A DNA stretch of 64,000 bases, taken from positions 558,001 through 622,000 of the forward strand of contig CAVVEV010000012.1 in NCBI GenBank assembly GCA_963747335.1. The letters are read 5' to 3'. Shown piece by piece: positions 31,616 through 39,956 of this stretch (position 1 is its first letter; each line of letters begins with the position of its first letter). The position numbers and the translations under genes were made by a program. This stretch comes from Prado023 sp963747335. GTDB taxonomy: Bacteria > Actinomycetota > Actinomycetes > S36-B12 > CAIYMF01. The notes beneath the pieces were generated by a model that worked only from the letters and a program-made list of their open reading frames with translations, did not search any database and had not been told where the DNA came from.

Positions 31616-33301
31616 ATGAGCCATCCGCACCCAGAACTCGGACCCCCGCCCACGCTGCCCAAGGGAGGGCTGCGGATCGTCCCGCTCGGAGGATTGGGGG
31701 AGATCGGGCGGAACATGACGGTGTTCGAGTACGACGGCCGGCTGCTGGTCGTGGACTGTGGCGTGCTCTTCCCCGAGGAGACCCAGCCCGGTGTCGACGT
31801 GATCCTGCCGGACTTCACCTGGATCCGTGACCGGCTGGACCAGATCGAGGCGATCGTTCTCACCCACGGCCACGAGGACCACATCGGCGGCGTGCCCTAC
31901 CTGTTGCGCGAGCGCCCCGACATCCCCGTGGTCGGTTCCCGGCTCACCCTGGCGTTCATCACGTCCAAGCTCAAGGAGCACCGGATCACCCCCGTCACGG
32001 TGCAGGTCGCGGAGGGCGATCGCCGTCCGTTCGGCGCCTTCGACTGCGAGTTCGTCGCCGTCAACCACTCCATCCCTGACGGACTGGCGGTCGCGATCCG
32101 CACGTCGGCCGGCATGGTCCTGGCCACCGGGGACTTCAAGATGGACCAGTTCCCGCTGGACTCCCGGGTCACCGACCTGCGTGCGTTCGCCCGGCTCGGC
32201 GAGGAGGGGGTCGACCTGTTCATGACGGACTCGACCAACGCCGACGTTCCTGGGTTCACCATCTCCGAGCGCGACCTTGCGCCGGCGATCGAGGAGGTGT
32301 TCCGCACCGCACCACGGCGGATCATCGTCTCGAGCTTCGCCAGCCACGTCCACCGGATCCAGCAGGTCCTCGACGCCGCCCATCATCACGGCCGCAAGGT
32401 CGCGTTCGTGGGCCGTTCCATGGTGCGCAACATGGGCATCGCCCGTGACCTGGGCTACCTGAGCATCCCCGACGGCCTGGTGGTGAACCTCAAGGAGATC
32501 AAGAACCTCCCCGACGACCGGATCACGCTGGTCTCCACCGGGTCCCAGGGCGAGCCGATGGCGGCCCTGGCCCGGATGGCCAACCGCGACCACGAGATCC
32601 GGATCGGCCCGGGCGACACCGTGCTGCTGGCCAGCTCGCTGATCCCAGGCAACGAGAACGCGATCTACCGGGTGATCAACGCGCTGACCCGGTACGGCGC
32701 CAATGTGGTGCACAAGGGCAATGCGAAGGTCCACGTCTCCGGTCACGCCAGCGCCGGGGAACTGGCCTACTGCTACAACATCGTGAAGCCCGGCAACGTC
32801 ATGCCGATCCACGGGGAGTGGCGCCACATGTCCGAGAACGCGGCGATCGCCATCCGCACGGGCGTCCCGGCAGAGAACGTGGTCATCGCCGAGGACGGCG
32901 TCGTCGTGGATCTCGTCGACGGGAGGGCCCGGATCACCGGGAAGGTGCCGGCCGGCTACGTCTACGTCGACGGCATGACTGTGGGAGGGGCCACCGAAGC
33001 CTCGCTGAAGGACCGCCGAACGCTGGCCGAGGAGGGCCTGGTCACGATCGTGGCCATCGTCGATGCCGACTCCGGCCGGCTCGCCGAGCCGCCGGACTTC
33101 CTCACGCGCGGCCTGGTCAACAGCGAGACCATGTTCGCCGAGGTCGTGCCGCACATCGAGAAGGCGCTGATCAAGGCCGCCGCGGACGGCATCGGCGACC
33201 AGCACCAGCTCGAGCAGATCATCCACCGCACGGTCAGCCGCTGGGTGTTCAAGACCTACCGGCGCAACCCGGTGATCATGGCGATCGTCATCGACGCGTA
33301 G
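31616..33301 (+). CDS. rnj: Ribonuclease J
   Basis: 561 residues, normal for RNase J1/J2-type enzymes. Metallo-beta-lactamase motif HGHEDHIGG at about 83-91 binds two zinc ions, followed by the beta-CASP region (SSFASHVHRIQQ, TGSQGEPMAALARMA) and HVSGHASAGEL, then the C-terminal dimerisation domain. It performs 5'-3' exonucleolytic and endonucleolytic decay of mRNA and rRNA maturation. The frame is intact. In many actinobacteria it follows dapA; here it follows the tRNA-Gly repeat region instead. No strong ribosome site precedes ATG 31616. Confidence 0.95.
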   Translation: MSHPHPELGPPPTLPKGGLRIVPLGGLGEIGRNMTVFEYDGRLLVVDCGVLFPEETQPGVDVILPDFTWIRDRLDQIEAIVLTHGHEDHIGGVPYLLRERPDIPVVGSRLTLAFITSKLKEHRITPVTVQVAEGDRRPFGAFDCEFVAVNHSIPDGLAVAIRTSAGMVLATGDFKMDQFPLDSRVTDLRAFARLGEEGVDLFMTDSTNADVPGFTISERDLAPAIEEVFRTAPRRIIVSSFASHVHRIQQVLDAAHHHGRKVAFVGRSMVRNMGIARDLGYLSIPDGLVVNLKEIKNLPDDRITLVSTGSQGEPMAALARMANRDHEIRIGPGDTVLLASSLIPGNENAIYRVINALTRYGANVVHKGNAKVHVSGHASAGELAYCYNIVKPGNVMPIHGEWRHMSENAAIAIRTGVPAENVVIAEDGVVVDLVDGRARITGKVPAGYVYVDGMTVGGATEASLKDRRTLAEEGLVTIVAIVDADSGRLAEPPDFLTRGLVNSETMFAEVVPHIEKALIKAAADGIGDQHQLEQIIHRTVSRWVFKTYRRNPVIMAIVIDA

Positions 33302-33434
33302 GACCACAGCCATTTCGTCCGGATCCCGGCGGGTTCCTCCTCGCCGCGACGGACGAACCCGCATTCGGTCCGCGGGATAGCGGACCAACTGTGTGAGGCG
33401 GGGACAGGCGGGAGTGGGGCTGGGGGCGCGGTGG

Positions 33435-34592
33435 CTAGGTGGCCTGGGCTGCGGCTGCGACCTCCTGACCGCCGATCCAGATCCGGCGGGGGAACCAGTC
33501 CTCGTCCCACCAGACGAGGTCCGCCAGCGCCCCGGGGACGATCCGGCCGATGTCGGTCCGGTTCAACGAGCGCGCCGCAACCTCCGTGCAGGACGCCAGC
33601 ACCGTGGCCGGGTCCATGCCCGCCGCGACCATCCGCCGGATCCCCTCGTCGAGCACGATGCCGGCCCCAGCGATCGTGCCGTTCTCCCGACGGCCCAGCC
33701 CGAAGTCGTCGTTCTCCACGGGCTGGCCACCGAACATCAGCGGGGTGTGGTTGGGCAGGCCCGCGGTGACGATCGCGTCGGTGACGCCGATGGCCCGACC
33801 CGGAGCAGCGGCGAACACGATCTTCACCGCGGCGGGGTCCACGTGCTGGCCGTCGATGATCGTGCCGATGAAGTACCGCTCGTCGGACATGACTGCGCCC
33901 GGCACGCCTGGCTCACGGTGGCTGAACGGTCGCTGGGCGTTGAAGATGTGGGTGGTCATTGTGGCCCCGGCATCCGCAGCGGCCCAGACCTGTTCCGCGG
34001 AGGCGTCGGAGTGCCCCACCGACACGACGACTCCCTCGGCGACCAGTCGCCGGATGGCGTCGAGGGCGTGGTCGCGCTCAGGGGCGAGCGTGACGGTCAG
34101 CAGCATCTGCTTCGTCGCCGGATGTCCGAGGAGGACGTCGAGGGCCACATCGGTGGGATCGAGCATGCACTCGGCACGGTGCGCGCCCTTGCGCGCCTCG
34201 GAGATGAACGGACCCTCCAGGTGCACGCCGAGGATCCGGCAGACCGGCGTCCCGTCCGCGGCGTCGCGGGCAGCCTTCGCCCGGCTGAACGCCTCGTTGA
34301 GCTCATCGAGGGGGGCGGTGATGATCGTCGGCTCGAGCCCGGTGACTCCGCGTGCGGCCAGCCCTGCGAGCACGTGCTCCCACTGCTCGGGCGTGGCGTC
34401 GGCGAAGTCCGCGCCGAAGGAGCCGTTGTTCTGCAGGTCCATGAGTCCGGGGGTGAGCACTCCCGAACCCAGGTCGATGTCAGCCGGGCCGTCCGCGCCC
34501 ACCGCGGTGATGCGATCCCCCTCGACCGTCACCGTCCGGGGGCCGACGAGCCGTCCGTCCTCGAGCGCCTGGGGACACCTGATCGTGGTCAT
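33435..34592 (-). CDS. nagA: N-acetylglucosamine-6-phosphate deacetylase
   Basis: 385 residues, usual length. Amidohydrolase-fold motifs: GVLTPGLMDLQNNGSFGADF, the metal-binding Glu of GVHLEGPFIS, GHSDAS, the HIFNAQRPF loop and the catalytic Asp in GVTDAIVTAG. It converts GlcNAc-6-P to GlcN-6-P and acetate, feeding amino-sugar catabolism and murein recycling; that fits the murein peptidases elsewhere in the window, though not in one operon. No nagB or PTS gene is adjacent. The 134-bp gap to RNase J contains nested inverted repeats (GCGGGTTC/GAACCCGC; GGTCCGC/GCGGACC) that can serve as a two-way terminator. Confidence 0.92.
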   Translation of the reverse strand: MTTIRCPQALEDGRLVGPRTVTVEGDRITAVGADGPADIDLGSGVLTPGLMDLQNNGSFGADFADATPEQWEHVLAGLAARGVTGLEPTIITAPLDELNEAFSRAKAARDAADGTPVCRILGVHLEGPFISEARKGAHRAECMLDPTDVALDVLLGHPATKQMLLTVTLAPERDHALDAIRRLVAEGVVVSVGHSDASAEQVWAAADAGATMTTHIFNAQRPFSHREPGVPGAVMSDERYFIGTIIDGQHVDPAAVKIVFAAAPGRAIGVTDAIVTAGLPNHTPLMFGGQPVENDDFGLGRRENGTIAGAGIVLDEGIRRMVAAGMDPATVLASCTEVAARSLNRTDIGRIVPGALADLVWWDEDWFPRRIWIGGQEVAAAAQAT

Positions 34593-34704
34593 GGGCGATC
34601 CGCTCCTCTGACTGGCTCATGAAGTGCCCCGACCGTACTCCCGGCCACGCCGGGGATTCAGCGCGGAGGACCTCACCTGCCGGCTCGCACCTCGGACTGG
34701 CAGG

Positions 34705-34726
34705 ATCCGGACACAGGCGTCCGGAT
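34705..34726 (-). terminator. Stem-loop between the VanZ-like gene and nagA
   Basis: ATCCGGA (34705-34711) pairs with TCCGGAT (34720-34726) around an 8-base loop, 60 bp past the VanZ-like stop. A second TCCGGATC copy at 34741 can form alternative pairings. Confidence 0.4.
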
Positions 34727-34785
34727 CGGACCAGTCGATGTCCGGATCCGACCGAACCGCGCTCCGTCGACGAACACGACTGCCG

Positions 34786-35154
34786 TCAGGCCCCGAGCAC
34801 ACCTCGTCCCGCCAACTGATCGAACCGGCTACCACGCCCGGCCAGGACCGCGCCGAGGGCCACCCCGGCGAGGTCGGCCACGACATCCCACGGTTCACCG
34901 GAACGGGCGCCGAGCAGTCGGTGCTGGAGGACCTCACTGAGGGGGGCGTGCACGGCCATCAGCCCGATCACCCACCCACGCGGAAGCCCCGCGGCGATCA
35001 GCGCCGCGGTCGGCAGGGCGAAGGCCACCAGGTGGACGACCTTGTCCACGGGCAGCCCGCCGGTGTCCACCGCCGGCGCTCGCGGGGCGTAGAGGACTGC
35101 GAACTGCAGTGTCACGGCGGCCACGGCCATGCCGACTCGCGCCCGCTGAGACAT
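34786..35154 (-). CDS. VanZ-like family membrane protein
   Basis: 122 residues with three to four membrane helices. The motif VDKVVHLVAFALPTAALI and a conserved E in SEVLQHRLLGARSGEPWDVVADLAGVALG define the VanZ-like fold. In VanZ itself the protein gives low-level teicoplanin resistance; the general role is unknown. It is divergent from the ClC gene (75 bp between starts). Confidence 0.78.
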   Translation of the reverse strand: MSQRARVGMAVAAVTLQFAVLYAPRAPAVDTGGLPVDKVVHLVAFALPTAALIAAGLPRGWVIGLMAVHAPLSEVLQHRLLGARSGEPWDVVADLAGVALGAVLAGRGSRFDQLAGRGVLGA

Positions 35155-35229
35155 GAGGGCAGCCTAGCGGTCGGGTAGTGTCGCGCCCCGTGGCCGCGAA
35201 GCATTGAGCACGCGGCAGGGAGGACCGTG

Positions 35230-36576
35230 ATGTCCCAGACTTCGAGCGGTACGTCCGCGGAACCGGCTGGCGATCCGACGCTGATCAGCCCGATGGATGA
35301 CGAGCCCCGTGCCACTCCCATCTCCCGCCAGATCATCGCGCTGTCGCTGATAGCGGTCGCCGTCGGGCTGCTCGCCGGCGCCGCAGCGACGGCCTTCGTC
35401 ACCGTCGAGCACCACCTTCAGAACCTCCTGTGGGAGGACCTCCCGGAGGCTCTCGGCCACGAGCGGGCCCCTGTGTGGCTGGTCCTGGTCCTCTTGATCA
35501 CCGGTGCGGTGATCACGTTCCTCGCCGAGAAGCTACCCGGCGAGGGCGGGCACACCCCCCTGCACGGCTTCGGGATCGACATCGGGCCGCGGGAGGTCGT
35601 CTCGGTGGTCATCGCTGCCCTGGGCAGCCTGTCGTTCGGTGCCGTGCTCGGTCCGGAGGCGCCGCTGATGGCCATCGGCACCGCCATGGGGGCGGTGGCC
35701 TTCCGCGACCCGAGCAAGCCGATCCGGCAGGTGATGATGATCGTCGGCGCCATGGCCGCGATCGGGGCCATCTTCGGCAACCCGCTGATCACCTGCGTAC
35801 TCATGCTGGAGTTCGCGATGCTGGCCGGGCCCAGGATGGCCACCCCGCTGGTCCTGATGCCCGCGCTCGCCGGGATGGCGGCCAGCTACGTCCTGCAGGT
35901 CGGGGCCGAGCAGTGGTCCGGCCTGGGCGAGTCCCAGCTCGCGGTCCCGGACTTGGCGCCCTACCCCGAGGTGCAGTTCGCCGATCTCGCCGTCTCCATT
36001 CCCCTGGCCATCCTCGTCGCGATGGCCGCGATGGGTGCCCGACTCGGTGCCCAGCGCGTGGCCGAGCTCGCGGCCCGGTCCCGGTTGGCCACCATGATCG
36101 GGGCCGCCGCTGTCGTGGCACTCGCGGCCATCGCCGTGGATGCCATCACCGGCGGTGGGCTCGAGCTCGTGCTCTTCTCCGGGCAGTCCGCGATGCCCGA
36201 CTACCTGGCAATCACCTCGATCGGGACCGCCCTCGTCGTCCTCGTGGGCAAGTTCATCGGGTACACCGCGTCCTTGGGCAGCGGGTTCCGTGGCGGCCCG
36301 ATCTTCCCGGCCGTGGCCATCGGCGTGATCATGGCCACCGGCGCGACCCTGGTCGTGGGAGGCACCTCGACGTCCGCCCTGGCCGCCGTCGGCATCGCCG
36401 CGGGCACGGCAGCCTGCATGCGGATGCCCTTCACCGCCCTGCTGCTCGGCGTGATGCTGACCTACCCGGCTGGTGGGGCGACCACCGTGCTGGCCATCAT
36501 CGGCACGATCGTGGGCCTGTCCACGCGCCTGGCCGGCGAGCGGTTCGCGCCCACGCTGGCACCCCAGCAGCACTGA
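35230..36576 (+). CDS. ClC family chloride channel/transporter-like protein
   Basis: 448 residues, 10 or more membrane helices. ClC landmarks: GAVLGPEAPLMAIGTAMG corresponds to the GREGP gate loop and keeps its glutamate; GKFIGYTASLGSGFRGGPIFPAVAIG matches the GxFxP loop; the GSGIP-type filter is replaced by GEGGHTPLHG. No C-terminal CBS domains. It probably moves anions, perhaps by proton exchange, but the altered filter leaves selectivity open. ATG 35230 follows GGGAGGA; a GTG three bases earlier is possible. A hairpin terminator follows. Confidence 0.8.
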   Translation: MSQTSSGTSAEPAGDPTLISPMDDEPRATPISRQIIALSLIAVAVGLLAGAAATAFVTVEHHLQNLLWEDLPEALGHERAPVWLVLVLLITGAVITFLAEKLPGEGGHTPLHGFGIDIGPREVVSVVIAALGSLSFGAVLGPEAPLMAIGTAMGAVAFRDPSKPIRQVMMIVGAMAAIGAIFGNPLITCVLMLEFAMLAGPRMATPLVLMPALAGMAASYVLQVGAEQWSGLGESQLAVPDLAPYPEVQFADLAVSIPLAILVAMAAMGARLGAQRVAELAARSRLATMIGAAAVVALAAIAVDAITGGGLELVLFSGQSAMPDYLAITSIGTALVVLVGKFIGYTASLGSGFRGGPIFPAVAIGVIMATGATLVVGGTSTSALAAVGIAAGTAACMRMPFTALLLGVMLTYPAGGATTVLAIIGTIVGLSTRLAGERFAPTLAPQQH

Positions 36577-36638
36577 CGGGCACCTTCCACCGCGGGTGGC
36601 GCCCACCAGCCGTCTCTGGGCTTGCGGAGTTGCGCTGC

Positions 36639-36664
36639 GCGGTTCCCCGGGGCCCCGGAACCGC
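36639..36664 (+). terminator. Hairpin terminator after the ClC gene
   Basis: GCGGTTCC (36639-36646) pairs with GGAACCGC (36657-36664), with further C/G pairing inside, 63 bp after the stop codon. Confidence 0.55.
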
Positions 36665-36713
36665 CACCTCATGGGCCTTTGTGGCGATTCGGCAAGAATG
36701 CCCCCGGGGGGAC

Positions 36714-36760
36714 TTGCGTTAGTTACCCGTCGGTAGCATCATGAGGTTACTGACGGGTAA
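36714..36760 (+). promoter_or_regulatory. Promoter with two TetR-type operators upstream of the acyl-CoA dehydrogenase
   Basis: TTGCGT (36714-36719), 17 bases, then CATCAT (36737-36742) form a promoter-like pair. Operator 1, TTACCCGTCGGTAG, fills the spacer (36723-36736). Operator 2 (36747-36760), read on the minus strand, is TTACCCGTCAGTAA and lies over the expected transcription start, inside the palindrome GGTTAC-N6-GTAACC. Centres are 24 bp apart. Both match the site at 13242-13255 before the EtfD-like gene. Placement predicts repression. Confidence 0.65.
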
Positions 36761-36815
36761 CCGCCTGCGTGGGCGTGCACCCATTTCCACCGCCGCCAGC
36801 ACCGAAGGAGATCGG

Positions 36816-38663
36816 ATGTCCCACTACAAGGCCAATCTGCGCGACATCGAGTTCAACCTCTTCGAGGTGTTCGGTGCCGCCGACCGGCTGGGCTCCGGCC
36901 CGTACGCCGAGCTCGACGCGGGCACCGTCAAGGAGGTCCTGCGCGAGGTCCGCACCCTGTGCGAGGGCCCACTGGCCGAGTCGTTCGTGGACGCCGATCG
37001 CAACCCGCCGAAGTACGACCCGAAGACGATGTCGGTCCAGATGCCCGAGTCGTTCAAGAAGTCCTACGCCGCACTCATGGAGTCCGGCTTCTGGCGCCTG
37101 GACCTGCCCGAGCACATGGGTGGCTCCGGCGCGCCGCCGTCGGTCCGCTGGTCGGTGGCCGAGATGGTCCTCGGCGCAAACCCGGCGCTGTACATGTACA
37201 TGTCGGGTCCCGGCTTCGCCTCCATCGTCGACCACCTCGGCAACGAGGAGCAGAAGCAGTGGGCCCAGATCATGGTCGATCGCGAGTGGGGCGCAACCAT
37301 GGTGCTCACCGAGCCCGACGCGGGCTCCGATGTGGGCGCCGGCACGACCAAGGCGTTCCTGCAGGAGGACGGCTCCTGGCACATCGAGGGCGTGAAGCGC
37401 TTCATCACCTCCGGTGAGCACGACATGACCGAGAACATCATCCACCTCGTGCTGGCCCGCCCGGCCAACGTCGAGGGTCTCGGCGGGGTCGGCACCAAGG
37501 GCCTGAGCCTGTTCTTCGTCCCGAAGTACCACTTCGACGCCGCGGGCAACCCCGGTGAGCGCAACGGCGCGTTCGTGACCAACGTCGAGAAGAAGATGGG
37601 CCTCAAGGTCTCCACGACGTGCGAGGTCACCTTCGGCCAGAACGGCGTCCCGGCCCAGGGCTGGCTCGTCGGCGACGTGCACGACGGCATCGCGCAGATG
37701 TTCAAGGTCATCGAGTACGCCCGCATGATGGTCGGCACGAAGGCCATCGCCACGCTGTCCACCGGGTACCTGAACGCACTGGACTACGCCAAGCAGCGCG
37801 TGCAGGGTGCGGACCTGACCCAGATGATGGACAAGAAGGCCCCGCGCGTCACGATCACCGCGCACCCCGACGTCCGTCGCAGCCTCATGCTGCAGAAGTC
37901 CTACGCCGAGGGCATGCGCGCGCTGGTCCACCTCACGTCGTACTACCAGGACCAGATCCACCTGGCCGAGAACGGCGGCACCCCCGAGGTCGACGCGGAC
38001 ATGGCCACCCGGGTCAACGACCTGCTCCTGCCGATCGTCAAGGGCGTGGGCTCGGAGCGCTCCTACGAGCTGCTCGCGACCTCGCTGCAGACCCTCGGCG
38101 GCTCGGGCTTCCTGCAGGACTACCCGATCGAGCAGTACATCCGAGACGCCAAGATCGACACCCTGTACGAGGGCACCACGGCGATCCAGGGCCTGGACTT
38201 CTTCTTCCGCAAGATGGTCCGCGACCAGTTCAAGGCCGTCATGTACCTCGGAGCCCAGGTGGCGGAGTTCGTCAAGGGCGACGAGGGAGGCTCGTTGACC
38301 CACGAGCGCGAGTTGCTGGGCAAGGCGCTGGAGGACACACAGGCCGTGATCGGCGTCCTGGGCGGCTGGGCGATGGCCTCGCAGTCCAACCCGACCGAGA
38401 TCTACAAGGTCGGCCTGAACACCACTCGCCTCCTGATGATGATGGGCGACCTGGTCGTCGGCTACCTGCTGCTCAAGCAGGCCGAGGTCGCCGAGAGGGC
38501 GCTGGCCGCCGGCGCGTCGCCCAGGGACGTTGCGTTCTACGAGGGCAAGGTCGCGGCCGCCAAGTGGTTCGCCGCCAACCGCCTGCCGCTGCTCGCCGCC
38601 GAACGCGCCGTGGCCGAGGCGACCACCGGTGAGCTCATGGACGTGCCGGAGGCCGACTTCTAG
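36816..38663 (+). CDS. Acyl-CoA dehydrogenase, FadE5-like
   Basis: 615 residues, matching the long FadE5 class with an extra C-terminal domain rather than the 380-residue type. Seen are the N-terminal helical region, FAD/substrate motif MVLTEPDAGSDVGAG, RFITSGEHDMTENIIHLVLARP, the KKMGLKVSTTCEVTF strand, and the C-terminal DYPIEQYIRDAKIDTLYEGTTAIQG where the catalytic Glu is placed (YEGT). It oxidises acyl-CoA to trans-2-enoyl-CoA, with electrons going to ETF. AAGGAG precedes ATG 36816. Two tandem operators in its promoter match one upstream of the EtfD-like gene. Confidence 0.9.
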   Translation: MSHYKANLRDIEFNLFEVFGAADRLGSGPYAELDAGTVKEVLREVRTLCEGPLAESFVDADRNPPKYDPKTMSVQMPESFKKSYAALMESGFWRLDLPEHMGGSGAPPSVRWSVAEMVLGANPALYMYMSGPGFASIVDHLGNEEQKQWAQIMVDREWGATMVLTEPDAGSDVGAGTTKAFLQEDGSWHIEGVKRFITSGEHDMTENIIHLVLARPANVEGLGGVGTKGLSLFFVPKYHFDAAGNPGERNGAFVTNVEKKMGLKVSTTCEVTFGQNGVPAQGWLVGDVHDGIAQMFKVIEYARMMVGTKAIATLSTGYLNALDYAKQRVQGADLTQMMDKKAPRVTITAHPDVRRSLMLQKSYAEGMRALVHLTSYYQDQIHLAENGGTPEVDADMATRVNDLLLPIVKGVGSERSYELLATSLQTLGGSGFLQDYPIEQYIRDAKIDTLYEGTTAIQGLDFFFRKMVRDQFKAVMYLGAQVAEFVKGDEGGSLTHERELLGKALEDTQAVIGVLGGWAMASQSNPTEIYKVGLNTTRLLMMMGDLVVGYLLLKQAEVAERALAAGASPRDVAFYEGKVAAAKWFAANRLPLLAAERAVAEATTGELMDVPEADF

Positions 38664-39261
38664 GACTCCCGGGCGACCCCCGGGACTCGGACCCCTCGGG
38701 GGACGAATCCGATCGGACCCCATCCGCGTGGCGAACACCGCGCAGGTGGGGTCCGGTCGCGTCCCGGGGGGCGAGTCGGAGATGGCGGTGCATGATGTGC
38801 AGGCCGACCGGGCCCCGGGTGGGGTGGTCGAAAGCCTCGGGGACGGTCGTGAGGATGCGGAATCCCAGTGACCGCCACAGCGCAACCGCCCCGGTGTTCG
38901 TCTCGACCACGGCGTTGAACTGCATTGCTCGGTAACCGGCGTCCGTGGCATCGGCGAGCACCCGCTCAGCCATGGCCCGCCCGAACCCTCGCCCGCTCGC
39001 GGCGGGGTCGACGATGAAGCTGGCGTTGGCCACATGCGAACCGCGACCCGGCCAGTTCGGGCCGTACTTGGCGGTGCCGAGGATCCGGCCCTCCTCCACG
39101 GCGACCAGCACGACCCACGGCTCCGCGAGCATCCACGCGGCCCGGCCCTCGTCGGCTCCCATGTCCTGGGGGTAGGTGTAGGTCTCCCCGGCGGCCACCA
39201 CGCCCGCCATGAACGCCCAGATGCCCGGCCAGTCCGCGCCGGTGGCCGTCCGGATCAACAC
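38635..39261 (-). CDS. GNAT family N-acetyltransferase
   Basis: 208 residues. The GNAT fold is plain: VLIRTATGADWPGIWAFM at the start, GTAKYGPNWPGRGSHVANASFIVDPAASGRGFGRAMAERVL with the acetyl-CoA P-loop (SGRGFG), and TNTGAVALWRSLGFRIL. It is closest in look to the L-methionine/phosphinothricin acetyltransferase type, but the substrate is open. The last 50 residues are low-complexity and overlap the dehydrogenase stop by 29 bp; a real stop slightly earlier, lost through a frameshift, is possible. The GTG start at 39261 has no good ribosome site. Confidence 0.75.
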   Translation of the reverse strand: MLIRTATGADWPGIWAFMAGVVAAGETYTYPQDMGADEGRAAWMLAEPWVVLVAVEEGRILGTAKYGPNWPGRGSHVANASFIVDPAASGRGFGRAMAERVLADATDAGYRAMQFNAVVETNTGAVALWRSLGFRILTTVPEAFDHPTRGPVGLHIMHRHLRLAPRDATGPHLRGVRHADGVRSDSSPEGSESRGSPGSPRSRPPARP

Positions 39262-39347
39262 GTCGGGGAGCCTACCGGAGCGACCCCGATCCCACCCCCC
39301 CTCGTTCCTGGAACGGATTCCTCCGCGAACCGCTCTCTGCCGACGTT

Positions 39348-39385
39348 GTCCGGATCTCGGAGCATTGATGCTCGCGAATCCGGAC
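39348..39385. other. Intergenic two-step hairpin
   Basis: GTCCGGAT (39348-39355) pairs with ATCCGGAC (39378-39385), and inside it GAGCA pairs with TGCTC around TTGA. It lies in the divergent gap between the GNAT and rhodanese genes. The gap otherwise holds only the operator at 39489. Confidence 0.4.
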
Positions 39386-39488
39386 CAACCCCAGGGTGGG
39401 CCGCGGGAGGGTGGACCACGCTGCTGGCGGGTCGGGCGAGGGCAGCGGTCGGCTCGGCGGCTCGGGTTTCCGGAGCTGCGGGGATCGT

Positions 39489-39504
39489 ATACCCTTGGGG
39501 GTAT
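39489..39504 (+). promoter_or_regulatory. CsoR/CstR-type operator overlapping the rhodanese start
   Basis: ATACCC-TTGG-GGGTAT is the G/C-tract palindrome recognised by CsoR-family repressors (copper sensor CsoR, persulfide sensor CstR). TATACC at 39488-39493 also fits a -10 box, placing transcription start at or next to the ATG at 39503, so the mRNA may be leaderless. No csoR-like gene is in the window. Confidence 0.6.
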
Positions 39505-39908
39505 GCGCCGACTTCTTGCAGTGATTGCGATCCTCCTCGGTACCACCGCCCTGCTGGCGGGCTGTTCCTCGTCGTCGACCACTGGCTCGGTCGAGAACGT
39601 CTCTGCCGACCAGTTCGTCACCGCCTCAGCTGAGGCGGGCACGGTCGTCGTGGACGTCCGCACCCCGGCCGAGTTCGCCGAGGGCCATGTGGACGGGGCG
39701 GTCAACATCGACGTCGAGTCCGGGAAGCTTCGCCTCCGAGATCGCCGCCCTGCCCAAGGACACCACCTACGCGGTCTACTGCCGCTCGGGCCGCAGGTCC
39801 ACATTGGCCACTGACCAGATGGCCGAGGCCGGGTTCACATCACTGGTGAACCTCCAGGGCGGGATCGCGGACCTCCAGTCCGCCGGCGCCCCCATCGTCG
39901 CGGGCTGA
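39503..39908 (+). CDS. Rhodanese-domain lipoprotein (one apparent frameshift)
   Basis: About 134 residues. A lipobox signal (AILLGTTALLAGCSSSS) predicts an exported, lipid-anchored protein with a single rhodanese domain: VVVDVRTPAEFAEGHVDGAVNI, then after a break near 39725 (one extra A in GGGAAGC) GSFASEIAALPKDTTYAVYC and RSGRRS, containing the active-site loop with catalytic Cys (YCRSGRRS), and a C-terminal LQGGIADLQSAG. It would transfer sulfane sulfur outside the membrane. The upstream CsoR/CstR-type operator fits a persulfide-stress role. A terminator follows at once. Confidence 0.8.
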
Positions 39909-39913
39909 CCTGC

Positions 39914-39935
39914 ACCCCGCTCGACTGAGCGGGGT
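39914..39935. terminator. Bidirectional terminator between rhodanese and nitrilase genes
   Basis: Perfect 9-bp stem ACCCCGCTC / GAGCGGGGT with tetraloop GACT, placed between convergent stop codons at 39908 and 39957. Confidence 0.8.
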
Positions 39936-39956
39936 TCCTGTGGTTCGCGCGGGCAG

